Notes: generated from the letters alone by a model not told the origin. A DNA stretch of 64,000 bases from Lethocerus indicus (GCA_019843655.1 JACDQD010000005.1:533271-597270); one strand, 5' to 3'; counted from the first letter of the stretch, positions 13,595 through 27,700 are shown. A program made the numbers and translations.

Positions 13595-14090
13595 GCTTTT
13601 TGCCTTTCGCCAGACCGGTTTCTTTCGGCGGGGGGCCGAAAATGGAGGGGGCCATAATTCGCGTAGATTTTTCAAAATACGCCTATATTTACGGGGTTAA
13701 AACGCGCTGAAAAGGTCCGGGTACGGACCTTTTGCAAAGACCGGTTTCGGCCGGTCTCTCGGCCAAAGTGACTAACAAACACAACAGCGCTGGTGAAGAT
13801 TGGCGAGCGGCCGAAGACAGACCGGTCTGGCGAAAGGCCGAAACACTACATTATTTTATTCATCCTGTTTTACCGTAGATTTGTTGAGCCTCCACTCGCC
13901 GTTTCTGCTATAGACCGGTTTCCCGCCGTCTCGCCCCGTCTTCAGTAGCGCGGTGTCCACTCGCTTCGGACGTTCTTTTACGGCACAAACAGTGTGACTA
14001 ACTAACAACACGGCGCTACTGAAGACGGGGCGAGAGGGCGGAAACCGGTCTATATATAGCGGAAGATCGAAACAGGCGAAAGTGGAGGAA
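13595..14090. mobile_element. Nested GC-rich MITE copies
   Basis: At least two palindromic copies. One pair of arms is at about 13600-13850 (TTTCGCCAGACCGG and ACCGGTCTGGCGAAAGGCC). Another is at 13905-14080 (TAGACCGGTTTCCCGCC, CGTCTTCAGTAGCGCGG, CGGCGCTACTGAAGACGG, GAAACCGGTCTATA). Confidence 0.75.
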
Positions 14091-14744
14091 CATTTAAAAG
14101 ACAAAATACATCGGGACCGGAAAAGATTTTCGGTCTTTTTTCGTTAGATCTACAGAAAGAAATTCCAACTTCATATTTCGGCTACCGAAGACCACAATTT
14201 GACGATTTTTTTTTTGTCCAACCGAAAAAAATCCTCCATAAAATAAGTGAGTTAACTCGTGGAGTAGGCGTAGGGGTTGACGACGCTGTTGGGGCCGGGG
14301 GTTGAATCGGATTTCGGGATTTACTGGGGGTTGGAGGGAAAGTCAACGCTATTTGAGACGAGATTTGATGTCTTAAGGAGGATCTGGAGGAAGAAAAGGA
14401 TCCCCGGCGGGGGGGGGGGTTATTCGAGTGTCCTTTATCCTTAAGGATCCCTCCGAAGGACCCCCCGGACCTTCTTATTGAATGGGGCTTGTTTACTTTG
14501 CAGAATAAACGGATAATACTTTGGGCCCGGATTAGACCTGGTTTTTTTTTCTTCTTTCGCCTATTTATATTTCCTATAGGGTCGTATAACCCTTTTTTCA
14601 AACAAGCAGAAGAAAAAAAACCCTTCGGCGGTTATTCATATTGGCGATTGTTACGAATTGTTGACGATTTTTTTGCACAGAGGAGGAAGTTTTGCAATTG
14701 GAGTGTTTTAAAAATTAAAATTTTAAACCGTCTATAATAACTTA

Positions 14745-15790
14745 GATTTCGCCCCGTTTCGGTCTTTCGCCAGACCGGTTTCGGCGCCACCTTGTTCGGG
14801 GATGCCCGAAAATCACACGGTAAATGGCCAGTGACAGTGACTACTGAAGACGGGGCGAGCGGCCGAAACCGGTCTATAGCGGAAGACCGAAACCGTCGAG
14901 AGAGGAGAGACAGAAACACGACGAAATCTACGATCTGGATCATATTAAAATTGTCCGGTTTCGGCTGCTCGCCATCTTCAGTAGCGGTGTTAGTGGCACT
15001 TTGGAGGTTTTTTGTCCAAGTGACAGTGACAGTGGGCAGTGAGGATGGCCGAAAAACGTCCAATGTGACCGAACGCGGCGCTACTGAAGACGGGGCGAGC
15101 GGCCGAAACCGGTCTATACCGGAAGACCGAAACCGTCGAGAGAGGAGAGACAGAAACACGACGAAATCAACGATATTAAAATTGTCCATTGAAAATTGGG
15201 TGCTTTTCAGTTCGTTCTTCCGCTAGACCGGTTTCGGCCGCTCGCCCCGTCTTCAGTAGCGCCGTATTCGGTCACTTTCGCGCCACTTCGGACGTTTTTT
15301 TTTTGGACCAGTGCGACAGTGCCCCAGTGAGGATGGCCGAAAAACGTCCAATGTGACCGAACGCGGCGCTACTGAAGACGGGGCGAGCGGCCGAAACACC
15401 CCCAGGGTCTGGGAAAAGACCGAAACCGGCGAGAGAGGAGCCGGAAACGCAGGAAATCTACAATTCCCAATCGAAATACCAATTATTTGTTCAAATGAAC
15501 AAAAAGAAAAAAAATGGGGCCAACTTATTCATAGATCGTATTTAAAATTGTCCATTGAAAATTGGGTACTTTTTGCGTTAGCCCCGTTTGGTCTTCTGCT
15601 ATAGACCGGGGTTTCGGCCGCTCGCCCCGTCTTCAGTAGCACTTTCGCGGCACTCTGGACGTTTTTTTTTGTCCAGTGTGACAGTGAGGATGGACGAAAA
15701 ACGTCCAAGGTGACCGGACTCCGCCACTGAAGACGTGGCGAGCGGCCGAAACCCCGGTCCAGCAGAAGACCAAAACCGAAGATCGCTGTT
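14745..15790. mobile_element. Cluster of four GC-rich MITE copies
   Basis: Units at about 14750-14930, 14955-15170, 15200-15440 and 15585-15780. Each shows GCTAGACCGGTTTCGGC-like arms, CTTCAGTAGCG, a central GACAGTG/CAGTGAGGATGG part and the return CTACTGAAGACGG. Units are joined by ATTAAAATTGTCC, and twice by a CATTGAAAATTGGGT phrase. That phrase is the one that starts the 15-bp array at 22.36 kb. Confidence 0.8.
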
Positions 15791-15962
15791 TGTAATAAAC
15801 TATTTTACAAAGTATTATCGATATGTATCGATTGGAATTTTGTACGTAACGTTCTGTGGACGCGTACCGAACTCGAACCAGTTGAACTCCGGTACAAACC
15901 GTCCGACGACAAACAAATCTATTCTATCTCGTCTGAAATAATATAAATTCCAATTTTCCTAC

Positions 15963-16070
15963 CTTTCCGTGCTCCTTTTCGAAATCGCAATCCCTGTTTC
16001 CCGGCAGATGGTATCCGTTTGTGCTCGGCGTGAACACCAACTGCATATTTGTCCCCGAAGCTACGAAAGC
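15963..16070 (-). CDS. CBFB: CBFB exon 3
   Basis: A 36-codon, phase 0/0 exon beginning AFVASGTNMQLVF and ending CDFEKEHGK, with a GTCGACAG acceptor and a GTAGGA donor. It carries the G-T-N loop that contacts Runt domains in this family. The middle stretch (TPSTNGYHLPGNR) differs from the fly and human sequences as I recall them, which is normal for this variable loop. The next expected exon was not found downstream in the window. Confidence 0.94.
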
Positions 16071-18700
16071 CTGTCGACAAAAATGGAAAAAAAACTGTTA
16101 GTGGAAAAAAGATTTTTAAACAATGTTTAAAAAATTAAAAAAAAAAAAAAAATATTTCTGTACTTTTCCATAAAGTAGAGAATTCCGCCATATTGCCTAC
16201 AATCATATGGGGAACAGAGCGCGCGTTTTCCCTTTTATTTATTCGATATTAATTTTTGTAAAAAAATCTAATGAAAATTCGGGATTCAGCCGGAATCTAT
16301 ACCGCCCAGTCGGTCGGGAATAAAAATCTGGTGGAAAATTCGCGGAGAAATATCATTTTATACACTCAAATAAATTCCGGTAACGGCCGCGTCGAAATCG
16401 AGGAGGCCGTGGATAATTTTCAGCTTTAGTTTTAGATTTTTTTCTATACAACGTTATACCGATATTTCACAGATTTCTAATTGAAATCGTTTAAAATCAA
16501 TCTATAAGGAGAATTTTTCCTTTGGGGCCATGTTGTGCTCTATTCTCTCAAATTCATTCGAAACAGAGCAAGTTTTCCTTTTTTTCTTCGATCTGAATTT
16601 TTGTAAAAAAAAAACTATGAAAATTCGGGATTCGGCTAGAACTGGGGAAAAAGACGCAGTCTCTTTTTTTAAAATGAGCGAAAAATCGTCAAATAATTAC
16701 AATCATAACGGGGAATTTTTCCTTTGGCGCCATGTTGTGCTCTATTCTCTGAAATTCATTCGAAACAATGCGCGTTTTCCTTTTATTCTTCAATATTAAT
16801 TTCTGTAAAAAAAAAATTGGAATTTGGCTAGAACTGAAAAAGATGCAGTCCCTATTTTTCGAGTGAAAAGTTATATTGGTAAAAATTGCACGCGCGACGT
16901 GCGATTAGAATCATTAAATGAAACCGTCCGGAAAACCAATAATTTTTAGAGTAACCGTATTTTTTACATTATATTCAAAACTATACCGCGCCGAGTCGGC
17001 GAGGAATAAAGATTCGGAACAAAATTCAATATATTATATACACTCGAATAAATTCCGGTAATGGCCGCGTCGAAATCGAGGAAGCCGTGGAAAATTTACA
17101 GTTTTAGTTTAGATTTTTTTCTATACAAAATTATACCGATATTACAATTTTCTAATTAAAATCGTTTAAAATCATAAACTGTATTTTCCTATGATAATTT
17201 CCGAAATTGTTTTGCGAAAATCTTCAATTCCGATTCGGGAATTTTCTACATCCATTGCCAACCTTCGTGAACTCAATTTCTCGCGTGCGAATCGGATAAA
17301 TTTTGGCCGAAATACAAAAAAAAAAATTTCGATTTCTTCTCATTCAAAAATAACGGCAATGACTAAAGTGTAATTTTGAAAAATGCCCGGATCGAAACGG
17401 GCTCGAATTCGGTGTTCTTACGTTGTATATAAGTTTGGCGAGAACTTTTACGGTGACGATAATTTTAAATTTAATTTAATAATTAAATATTTAAATTTCA
17501 TTAATACTTACGATCTCTGTGTGTCCTTCGCGGCAACCGTTTTGAAATCTGACCTGTCTCTCTTCCTGAGGCCTGTCCCTGTAGCCCGTGTACCGGACCT
17601 GAGTGGAAAAAATAAATAAAATATAATAAATAAATATATATAATACAATAGAAATATATATATATTTACGGGTAAATTATCGGGAGAAATTGAAATTTTT
17701 CGACCTTCGGTCGTCCAATAGTCGACTTCTCTTTCGGTGGAAACGAACGGCTGAATGAAAAAAATCAGCTGTTAAAAAAATATTTTTTTTTAATTTTAAA
17801 ACGATATTAATAAAAATTATTGTAATAGCGTATTATTACTCGGATTCCATAATTTTTTTAGCCCCCCCCCCCCCCCAAATACAAAGTATTAAAGACGAAA
17901 TTTTCGAACGACAATTTGAAATTATCGAATAAAATAAATTTTAATATATTTTGAAATCCCTCGTCCTAATAAATGTATTATCACTAGTCGGGAATTTTAC
18001 ACTTTCCCAATTTATTGTACAGTTTTTTTTTTTTAATACATTTCAAGATAGATTTTAAAATTTACCTTCGCCGATCGCATCTATCGGCCAAATAGCATTT
18101 ATAACGCAATTAAATAACGATGAAAATCGATTGTACGATTTAAAAAGGATGTTTAAATACAAGAAATGACAATTTTTTTTTTTTTTTTTGGTTCGGTACC
18201 AGAATATCGGCAATGAATCCAGAGATATTGTATCGAAGACAATTATTTAACAAATATTGCGTATTGAAAACATTTTTTACAATTATAAATATTATAAAAT
18301 AATATTTAAATGCAAGGAGGATGGCTCAGATTTCCAGACCGGTTTCGGCCGCTCGCCGTCTTCAGTAGCGCCGAAGTCACTGACGACTCTTTCCCTTTCC
18401 GCCGCCGATATTATTTTCACGCGGTCGTTTTATTATTTCTGTACCAACTCTCGAGCTGTTCGGGGAATTTTCGTCGTTCTATTTTCGGACGCGATTCGAT
18501 TCCAACCGGAAATGGGAGAACCGTAGACCGGTTTCCTTTTTCCGGCGTTGTTCCGCCCCCCCAACACGAGAATAGTCGGAGATAAGTCCAATTGTCACAC
18601 GCCCGTCTCACACCCAGCGATAAAGGGGGACGACGAAAAAATATTAAAAATAAAAAAAAAATGTTTCACTTTCTCTCCTCGACGAGGTCACGTGTTCTTC

Positions 18701-18755
<55 letters not shown>

Positions 18756-21226
18756 TCCAAGTTCCAAGCATTCAAACATCGAAACATCCAGACATTAAAA
18801 CATCCAAGCATCCAAGTATTCAAGCATTCAAACATCCAAGCATCCAATCGTCCAAGTATCCAAGTATTAAAGCATCCAAAAATCAAAGCATCCAAGCATC
18901 ATCAAAACATTCAAGCATTCAAGCATCAAAACATCCAAACATTCAAAACAGTTACCACATTCAACAATTCAACGTGCAAAGCATTCAACATTCAAGACGT
19001 TCAACGTTCAAAACATCCAAGCATCCAAACATTCAAAACAGTCGACACACTCAACATTCAAACCATTCAACACTCGCAACATCCAAACATCAAAACTTCC
19101 AAGCATCCAGACATCCAAAACGGTCGACACATTCAACATTCAAAACATTCAACATTCATAACATTCAAAATATTCAATATTCAGAATATTCAACGTTCAA
19201 AACATTCAACGTTCAAAACATTCAACATTCAAAACATTCAACGTTCAAAACATTCAACATTCATAGCATTCAAAATATTCAGCATTCATAGCATTCAAAA
19301 TATTCAACATTCAAAACATTCAACGTTCAAAACATTCAACATTCATAGCATTCAAAATATTCAACATTCAGAATATTCAACGTTCAAAACATTCAACGTT
19401 CAAAACATTCAGCGTTCAAAACATTCAACGTTCAAATCATTCAACGTTCAAAACATTCAACGTTCAAAACATTCAACATTCAAAACATCTAATCATCCAT
19501 AGCATTCAAAATATTCAACATTCAGAATATTCAACGTTCAAAACATTCAAGTTCAAAACATTCAACTTTCAAAAGATTCAAAGTTCAAAACATTCAACAA
19601 CCAGTAGCGGAATAGGCGAAATTTCAACGTGTTTAGAACGTATTTTATTCGATAATTTCAAATTGTTACTGGAAAATTTCATTTTTTTAAAATAATCTGT
19701 AACTTCGTCTAAAAACGTAATTTTTTAATTACCGAATCCGAGTACAATACGCTATAATACTGATATTTCAAATTTTTATTCAACGACGTTTTAAAAATTG
19801 AAAAAAAAAAGTTGTTTTAATTCCCAAATTCAAGAGGATTTTAAATTCCCCCTAAGTAATTCGGTTTCGAAATTCCAGTCTTCTATAGGAATTAAGTTGA
19901 AACATTAAGTACCAACATTTTTTTTTGTTTTTTTTTATGAAAATTTCGCATAAAATTTTATATTATCGAACAGTGGCTCCGAATATGTTTTTAAAAACCG
20001 GTTTGACAAATATTTTATTCTTTAAATGGGAAAAAAATTTTTTTTTTTTTTATTTCGAATAATAATCGTAATTACGAGTATTTCAACACGATGTAGTATT
20101 TCTAGTGTGAAATTACTGAAAGTAAAAAAAAAAAAAATTTTTTAAATTAACTGATCCCCCATTTGGGGCCTAAGATACTCGATTTGTCTGTAAATTCCTG
20201 TAAATTGTGTACCGATTATTGTGCCTAAAATTTTATTTGGGCGTTTTATTATATTCTCAACGATATTGGGAATATAATAAAACTGTATAAATAAGTGTGA
20301 ATCATTTATAGAAAGCTCTTCGGGACTTCCCGGTCGGGGAATTACAGAACGAGTCACGGGCGTTACGGCACCGGCGTACACCGGATGAATAGGAAACTGT
20401 AAAATTAAAAAATATTTCGCCCAGCTTTCGTCGGAGTTTCGGCCGTCGTCGGTAGGCGGTCTGTCGGCAGGATGAGAATAAAAAAAAAAAAAAAATAGTT
20501 TCGACAGGAAAAACTTCAGTAGTACAACTGAAAGTTGGATCGATATTGTTCTGAATAACGTGGAGATTTCGTGTTCTCGAAATCGGGCTACTGAAGCGGT
20601 GGCGTGGGGCCGAAACCGATCGGGCAAAAGATCAAGTTGGACGGAGCCGGTTTCGGCCGTTCGCCGTCTTCAGTAGCCAGTCGGAAACCGGCGAGAGGAG
20701 GAGGAGATACCGGAAACACTATAATATCCCGTTTCCGGTGCCAGTCGGAGGCACCGAGAAACGGCAATGAATCTTAAGATAGGACCAACTTAAGAAGGTC
20801 CTTTCCATGTAATGAAACCTCGAAGAAACGTTTTTCAACCGTTTTCTTCAAAAGATCTTTGCAGATCACCAAGATCTGCCCTAATCAGAGAGAGAGAGAG
20901 AGAGAGAACTGGATCGCATGGATAAAAATAATAAAACAAAGAACAACGCCTGTCCACAACAGCAGCAGCTGTAGTAGATAGGGGGTGACCTTGACCTTCA
21001 CACAATCACAGCTCTCTGTTGAGAGAACAGTACCGTTTTTCAACTTCACAATAATCCCGTTTTCTCTGTGTATATATATATATATATATATACACATAAC
21101 TATGTATTAGGTGTAGCCAAAAGTACATTTTGATAAGATGTATTCTGCTCTTGAGGAGTTCATCAGGAGTGGAATAGATAAATTTGGCCGGAAGAGTGGC
21201 GGCGGAGAGTTGTCGATAATATCGGT

Positions 21227-21283
<57 letters not shown>

Positions 21284-21505
21284 TCTTGAGGAGTATCATA
21301 ATAGATAAATTTGGCCGGAAAAGTGGCGGCGAGAGTTCGATAATATCGGTCAATATATATAGTAGATTAATAATTAAAGTTTCCGAATAAAATGAATCCA
21401 AAGTCCATGTCGATGACTTTCGGGTACAAAGGAAGGTTATAAGGGCAGTCGAAAAACCGTCCATTAGCAGTAAAGGGTTGAAGGGTAAAGTTCTCGATTC
21501 CTGAG

Positions 21506-21553
<48 letters not shown>

Positions 21554-21684
21554 GCCCGCATGACTCCAGGAGTCGAGTACTTTACCCTTCAACCGAAGCC
21601 CTTGACGAATGGACGGCCCTCAATAACCTTCCTTTGTACCCGAAAGTCATCGACATTTTGGACTTTTGAATTCATTTTATTTCC

Positions 21685-21741
<57 letters not shown>

Positions 21742-24700
21742 ACCGATATTATCGACAACAACCCTCCGCCGCCACTTTTCCGGCCAAATTTTCAATTCCA
21801 CTCCTGATGAACTCCTCAAGACCAAAATACATCTTATCATAATTGTTCGATTACTCGGTTTGGGGAATTTTTCGAACAATTTTTCACCCGTCGGAAAAAA
21901 ATTCTCTGGGACGCCCGAACAGAAGAGGCAATTTGTCTGTAAAAATTACCGTCCGTAATAATTCCATTGTAATGCGGCGGCGGCGGCGGTGCGCGTTGCA
22001 ATTATTACAAACTGTGTCAATAAAAATCGCTCGTTTCAAGGCCTCCTCCGCCTGCAAAACGAGAGCGAGCGGCGGCAACAAACACTTGACTGAAAAAACT
22101 ACTAACGAGGAAAAGCGGAAAAACGTATCGGTTGATTACGGAACGCATTTTGAAATTTCCGCCTCCAGCCTCGACGGTTACGGGGCGGCGTCTTTAGCTA
22201 GACCGGGGGAGGGAGGGGGTTTCGGCCGACCGCCGCCGCCACGTCTTCAGTAGCGCGGTGTTCAGAAACCACCACCCCACCCCCGGTCTAGCGAAAGACC
22301 CCCGAAAACGGCGAGAGGAGACAAAAACACACGAAATCTACGGCTAACGGGAAAACTACCCAATTTTCAATGCACAATTTTTCAGTGCACAATTTTTCAG
22401 TGCACAATTTTTCAGTGCACAATTTTTCAGTGGACAATTTTTCAATGCACAATTTTTCAGTGGATAATTTTTTCAATGCACTATATTTCACAATTTTTCA
22501 GTGGATAATTTTTCAACGGACAATTTTTTCAATGCACAATTTTTCAGTGGACAATTTTTCAATGCACTATATTTCACAATTTTTCAGTGGATAATTTTTC
22601 AACGGACAATTTTTTTCAATGCACAATTTTTCAGTGGGCAATTTTTCAGTGGGCAACTTTTCAATGCACAATATTTCACAATTTTTCAGTGCACAATTTT
22701 TCAGTGGATAATTTTTCAATGCACTATATTTCACAATTTTTCAGTGGATAATTTTTCAACGGACAATTTTTTTCAATGCACAATTTTTCAGTGGGCAATT
22801 TTTCAGTGGGCAACTTTTCAATGCACAATATTTCACAAATTTTCAGTGGGCAATTTTTCAGTGGACAATTTTTCAGTGCACAATTTTTCAATGCACAATT
22901 TTTGAATGCACAATTTTTCAGTGGATAATTTTTCAATTTTTTCAATTTTTTCAGTGCAATTTTTCAATGCACAATTTTCACAATTTTTCACAATTTTTCA
23001 GTGGACAATTTTTCAGTGCACAATTTTTCAAATTTTTCAATGCACAATTTTTCAGTGGACAATTTTTCAGTGCACAATTTTTCAATGGACAATTTTTGCA
23101 ATTTTTCAATGCACAATTTTTCAGTGCACAATTTTTCAGTGCACAATTTTTCAGTGCACAATTTTTCAATGCACAATATTTCACAATTTTTCAGTGGGCA
23201 ATTTTTCAATGCAAAATTTTTCAGTGGACAATTTTTCCATGCACAATATTTGAATGCACAATTTTTCAGTGCACAATTTTTCAGTGCACAATTTTTCAAT
23301 GCACAATATCTCACAATTTTTTAGTGGATAATTTTTCAACGGACAGTTTTTCAACGCAGAATTTTTCAACGGAATTTGTTTCGACGGACAATTTTTCGAC
23401 GGACAATTTTTTCCACGGACAATTTTAAGATGATCAGTGACTAGGTTGGCCCAATTTTTTTTGTCCATTTACTGTACTCGTGCGCAAACAATGACGTCAC
23501 TCCGGGGCTGACGGAGAAGTGCCCAATTTTCAATGCGAAATTTTTTTTTTCAACGGACAATTTTTTTCAACGGGCAATTTTAATATGATCTGCGAATTTT
23601 TTGTCCATTGGGCGTCAACAATGACGTCACTCTCGGGGGGGAAATTCCAGAAACGGGCGCGGAACGTTTTCCCGAATTTCCCCGGTCGGAAAAATTTTAT
23701 TTTTTTTTTCTTTTTGTCCCTAGCAATCAATTTTCTGTTTTTACGTTTTTCAATTAGGCCGTGTGAGTCACCCGCGCCGGCGACAGATCCATCCCGTACA
23801 CGTCCTTGGTATTCCCGTTAAACGTGTTGTCCGGCTCTCTGCTGGCGCCCAGAGCGGATTTCCGGTTACACGTCGAGTAAAACCCCGAACCCGTTTGAAA
23901 AAAAAAAAGGAAAAGAAAACCGAAAACGCCTATGCAAATTTTCATCTTTCGCGGCTCGCCTACAACAACGAGAGATCCGCCAATAATATCGTCCTGTAGA
24001 GCGGAGTTTATATCACCTTTTTCCTCGTTTTTTTTTTTACCGTCACAACTGTAAAATACAGTACGTGTCTGGTACACGTACAGTCGGTACGTTGTACAGG
24101 CGGTACACGGTACCGACGGTACCAGATTGTTCGCCGATTGGGCGCAATTTGAACGCGAAGTTTCCCCCCTGCACTGCGTTCCAAACTGCTTAAATAAATT
24201 TATTTAAGTCAATAAATATTTTGGTAAAAAATAAAATAAAATACGGAATAGCGTTGCTTGACGATTACGTCAAGTCCGTATCGGCTTTATTAACCCATCC
24301 GAAGTACCGTAGGCCCCGAATTGGAATTCAAAAAATTTTTTGTTATTACTTTCACTAATTTCACATTATAAACAATTAAACCGTGTTAAAATACTCGTAA
24401 TTACGATTATTATTAAAAATAAAAGATGATCGGACTCACGTGTCGGTTCAACTCTGCAGTGCCCCAATGGGAATTTGATTTGTACGAAATATTTGACAAA
24501 CCGATTTTTAAAAACATATTCCATAATAATAATGCGTCGTAATGAGGAAATTTTTATGCAATAATTTTCGGAAAAACAAAATTCGCTACTTAATGGTTTA
24601 ATATCGCTTTCTATATCAGTTTGTTGGCTGAGAGTAAATTCTCTGATGTCCACTCTATGGTCTTAATATTGGACAATTTTTCAGTGGACAATTTTTCAGT

Positions 24701-27700
24701 GGACGATTTTTCAGTGGACAATTTTTCAATGCACAATTTTTCAGTGCACAATTTTTCAGTGGACAATTTTTTCAGTGGACAATTTTTCAACGCACAATTT
24801 TTCAGTGCACAACTTTTTTAGTGGACAATTTTTTCAGTGGACAATTTTTCAACGCACAATTTTTCAGTGCACAATTTTTCAATGCATAATTTTTCTATGC
24901 ACAATTTTTCAATTCACAATTTTTTCGATGCACAATTTTTCAGTGGACAATTTTTCAATGCACGATTGTTCAATGCACAAATTTTCAGTGCACAATTTTT
25001 CGATGCACAACTTTTTTAGTGGACAATTTTTTCAGTGGACAATTTTCAGCACAATTTTCAATGCACATTTTTCAATGCAGAATTTTTCACATTTTTCAAT
25101 GCACAAATTTTTTCAGTGGACATTTTTCCAATGCACAATTTTTCAATGCACAATTCTTTCAGTTGACAATTTTTCAGTGGACAATTCTCTATGGTCTTAA
25201 TAGTTCAAATTTACGATTTAAATCAATTCTCCCGAGTCGGGTACGGGGAATATAATCCCGCGCAAGCCGGACTACTTGTCGTCATCCTGGCTATTTGGAA
25301 AGTGACTACTGAAGACGGCGAGAAGCCGGTCGGCGGGGTGGGTGGGGGGGGGTGGGGAAGAAAATCGCCCAAAGGTGACGTCACCGATGTACGTACGATC
25401 GGGGAAAAACCTCGTCAACAAAGCCGGGCGTAAAGTCCCGACCTTGGGTCACGTGACCCTCCTCCATCTCCTCCTCCTCCTCCTCCTCCTCATCCGCCTC
25501 ATCCTAGTAAAACCAGCTGTAATCGTCATAGGCTAGTCACCCGTTCTATGAATATATATATATATATATAGACCTGAATACCGCTGAATACCATTCAAAA
25601 TACCGTTGGACACCGATCAAGGAAGGATTGGTAGGTATTTTAACCATCTACCTTTTAATTGGACACCATTCAACGACTTACAAGTAAGCTCTACATACTT
25701 CATTTATTATAAACGATTTTATAGCTCAATTCGTGCTTGGGTTCTCCAGAAAAAGGCTCTTGGAACTATATTTTTTTGTCCAGGAATCGACTTTTTTTTT
25801 TTAATATTGCCGAGTCACTGTCGAGGACGCGTTCGATCCCGCATTTCTGGCGTAGAGTTAGAGGGCTCTAAAATGCCCTACAAAATGTCCTGGAACTGGA
25901 ATTATGGAGAAAAAACGTTTCTTCAGACTCCCGTTAATCTATTTTATCCCTCATTTCCGGTCTAGTTAGGGCTATGAAAGGCCTAGAAAATGCAAAAGAA
26001 CGGTCTTTCTATCTGTCCTGGAACTGGAGTTATGGAGAAAAAACATTTCTTCAGCCTCCCGTTAATCGATTTAATCCGTAATTTCTGGTCTAGTTAGGGC
26101 TCTGAAAGGCCTACAAAATGCAAAAGAACGGTCTTTCTATCCGTCCTGGAACTGGAGTTATGGAGAAAAAACGTTTCTTCAGCCTCCCGTTAATCTATTT
26201 AATCCGTAATTTCTGGTCTAGTTAGGGCTCTGAAAGGCCTACAAAATGCAAAAGAACGGTCTTTCTAAATGTCCTGGAACTGGAGTTATGGAGAAAAACG
26301 TTTCTTCAGCCTCCCGTTAATCTATTTAATCCGTAATTTCTGGTCTAGTTAGGGCTCTGAAAGGCCTACAAAATGCAATAGAACGGTCTTTCTAAATGTC
26401 CTGGAACTGGAGTTATGGAGAAAAACGTTTCCTCAGCCTCCCGTTAATCGATTTAATCCGTAATTTCTGGTCTAGTTAGGGCTATGAAAGGCCTACAAAA
26501 TGCAAAAGAACGGTCTTTCTATCCGTCCTGGAACTGGAGTTATGGAGAAAAAACGTTTCTTCAGCCTCCCGTTAATCGATTTAATCCGTAATTTCTGGTC
26601 TAGTTAGGGCTCTGAAAGGCCTACAAAATGCAAAAGAACGGTCTTTCTATCCGTCCTGGAACTGGAGTTATGGAGAAAAAACGTTTCTCAGCCCCCGTTA
26701 ATCGATTTAATCCGTAATTTCTGGTCTAGTTAGGGCTCTGAAAGGCCTACAAAATGCATCTTTCTAAATGTCCTGGAACTGGAGTTATGGAGAAAAAACG
26801 TTTCTTCAGCCTCCCGTTAATCGATTTAATCCGTAATTTCTGGTCTAGTTAGGGCTCTGAAAGGCCTACAAAATGCAAAAGAACGGTCTTTCTAAATGTC
26901 CTGGAACTGGAGTTATGGAGAAAAAACGTTTCTTCAGCCTCCCGTTAATCGATTTAATCCGTAATTTCTGGTCTAGTTAGGGCTCTGAAAGGCCTACAAA
27001 ATGCAAAGAATGGTCTTTCTAATATCCTAGAACTGGAGTTATGGAGAAAAAACGTTTCTTCAGCCTCCCGTTAATCGATTTAATCCGTAATTTCTGGTCT
27101 AGTTAGGGCTCTGAAAGGCCTACAAAATGCAAAAGAACGGTCTTTCTAAATGTCCTGGAACTGGAGTTATGGAGAAAAAACGTTTCTTCAGCCTCCCGTT
27201 AATCGATTTAATCCGTAATTTCTGGTCTAGTTAGGGCTCTGAAAGGCCTACAAAATGCAAAAGAACGGTCTTTCTAAATGTCCTGGAACTGGAGTTATGG
27301 AGAAAAAACGTTTCTTCAGCCTCCCGTTAATCGATTTAATCCGTAATTTCTGGTCTAGTTAGGGCTCTGAAAGGCCTACAAAATGCAAAAGAATCGTCGA
27401 ACTGGAGTTATGGAGAAAAAACGTTTCTTCAGCCTCCCGTTAATCTATTTAATCCGTAATTTCTGGTCTAGTTAGGGCTCTGAAAGGCCTACAAAATGTC
27501 GTAGAACTGGAGTTATGGAGAAAAAACGTTTCTTCAGCCTCCCGTTAATCGATTTAATCCGTAATTTCTGGTCTAGTTAGGGCTCTGAAAGGCCTACAAA
27601 ATGTCGTCCTGGGAACTGGAGTTATGGAGAAAAAACGTTTACTCAGCCTCCCGTTAATCGATTTAATCCGTAATTTCTGGTCTAGTTAGGGCTATGAAAG

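Noticed and set aside
1..15962. Search for the remaining CBFB exons (MNGVCVRW and LEFDEE blocks)
   Set aside because: No minus-strand match was seen; they are presumed outside the window.
18548..19291. 247-codon frame with IQ, SKHP and TFNI repeats
   Set aside because: Includes a (TA)n tract read as IYIYIY followed by a short tandem array; no conserved domain.
22370..23428. Long frames such as HNFSVHNFSVDNF and the opposite-strand EKLCTEKLC
   Set aside because: The 15-bp unit is a multiple of three, so frames stay open by necessity on both strands; indels break them and there is no start or splice context.
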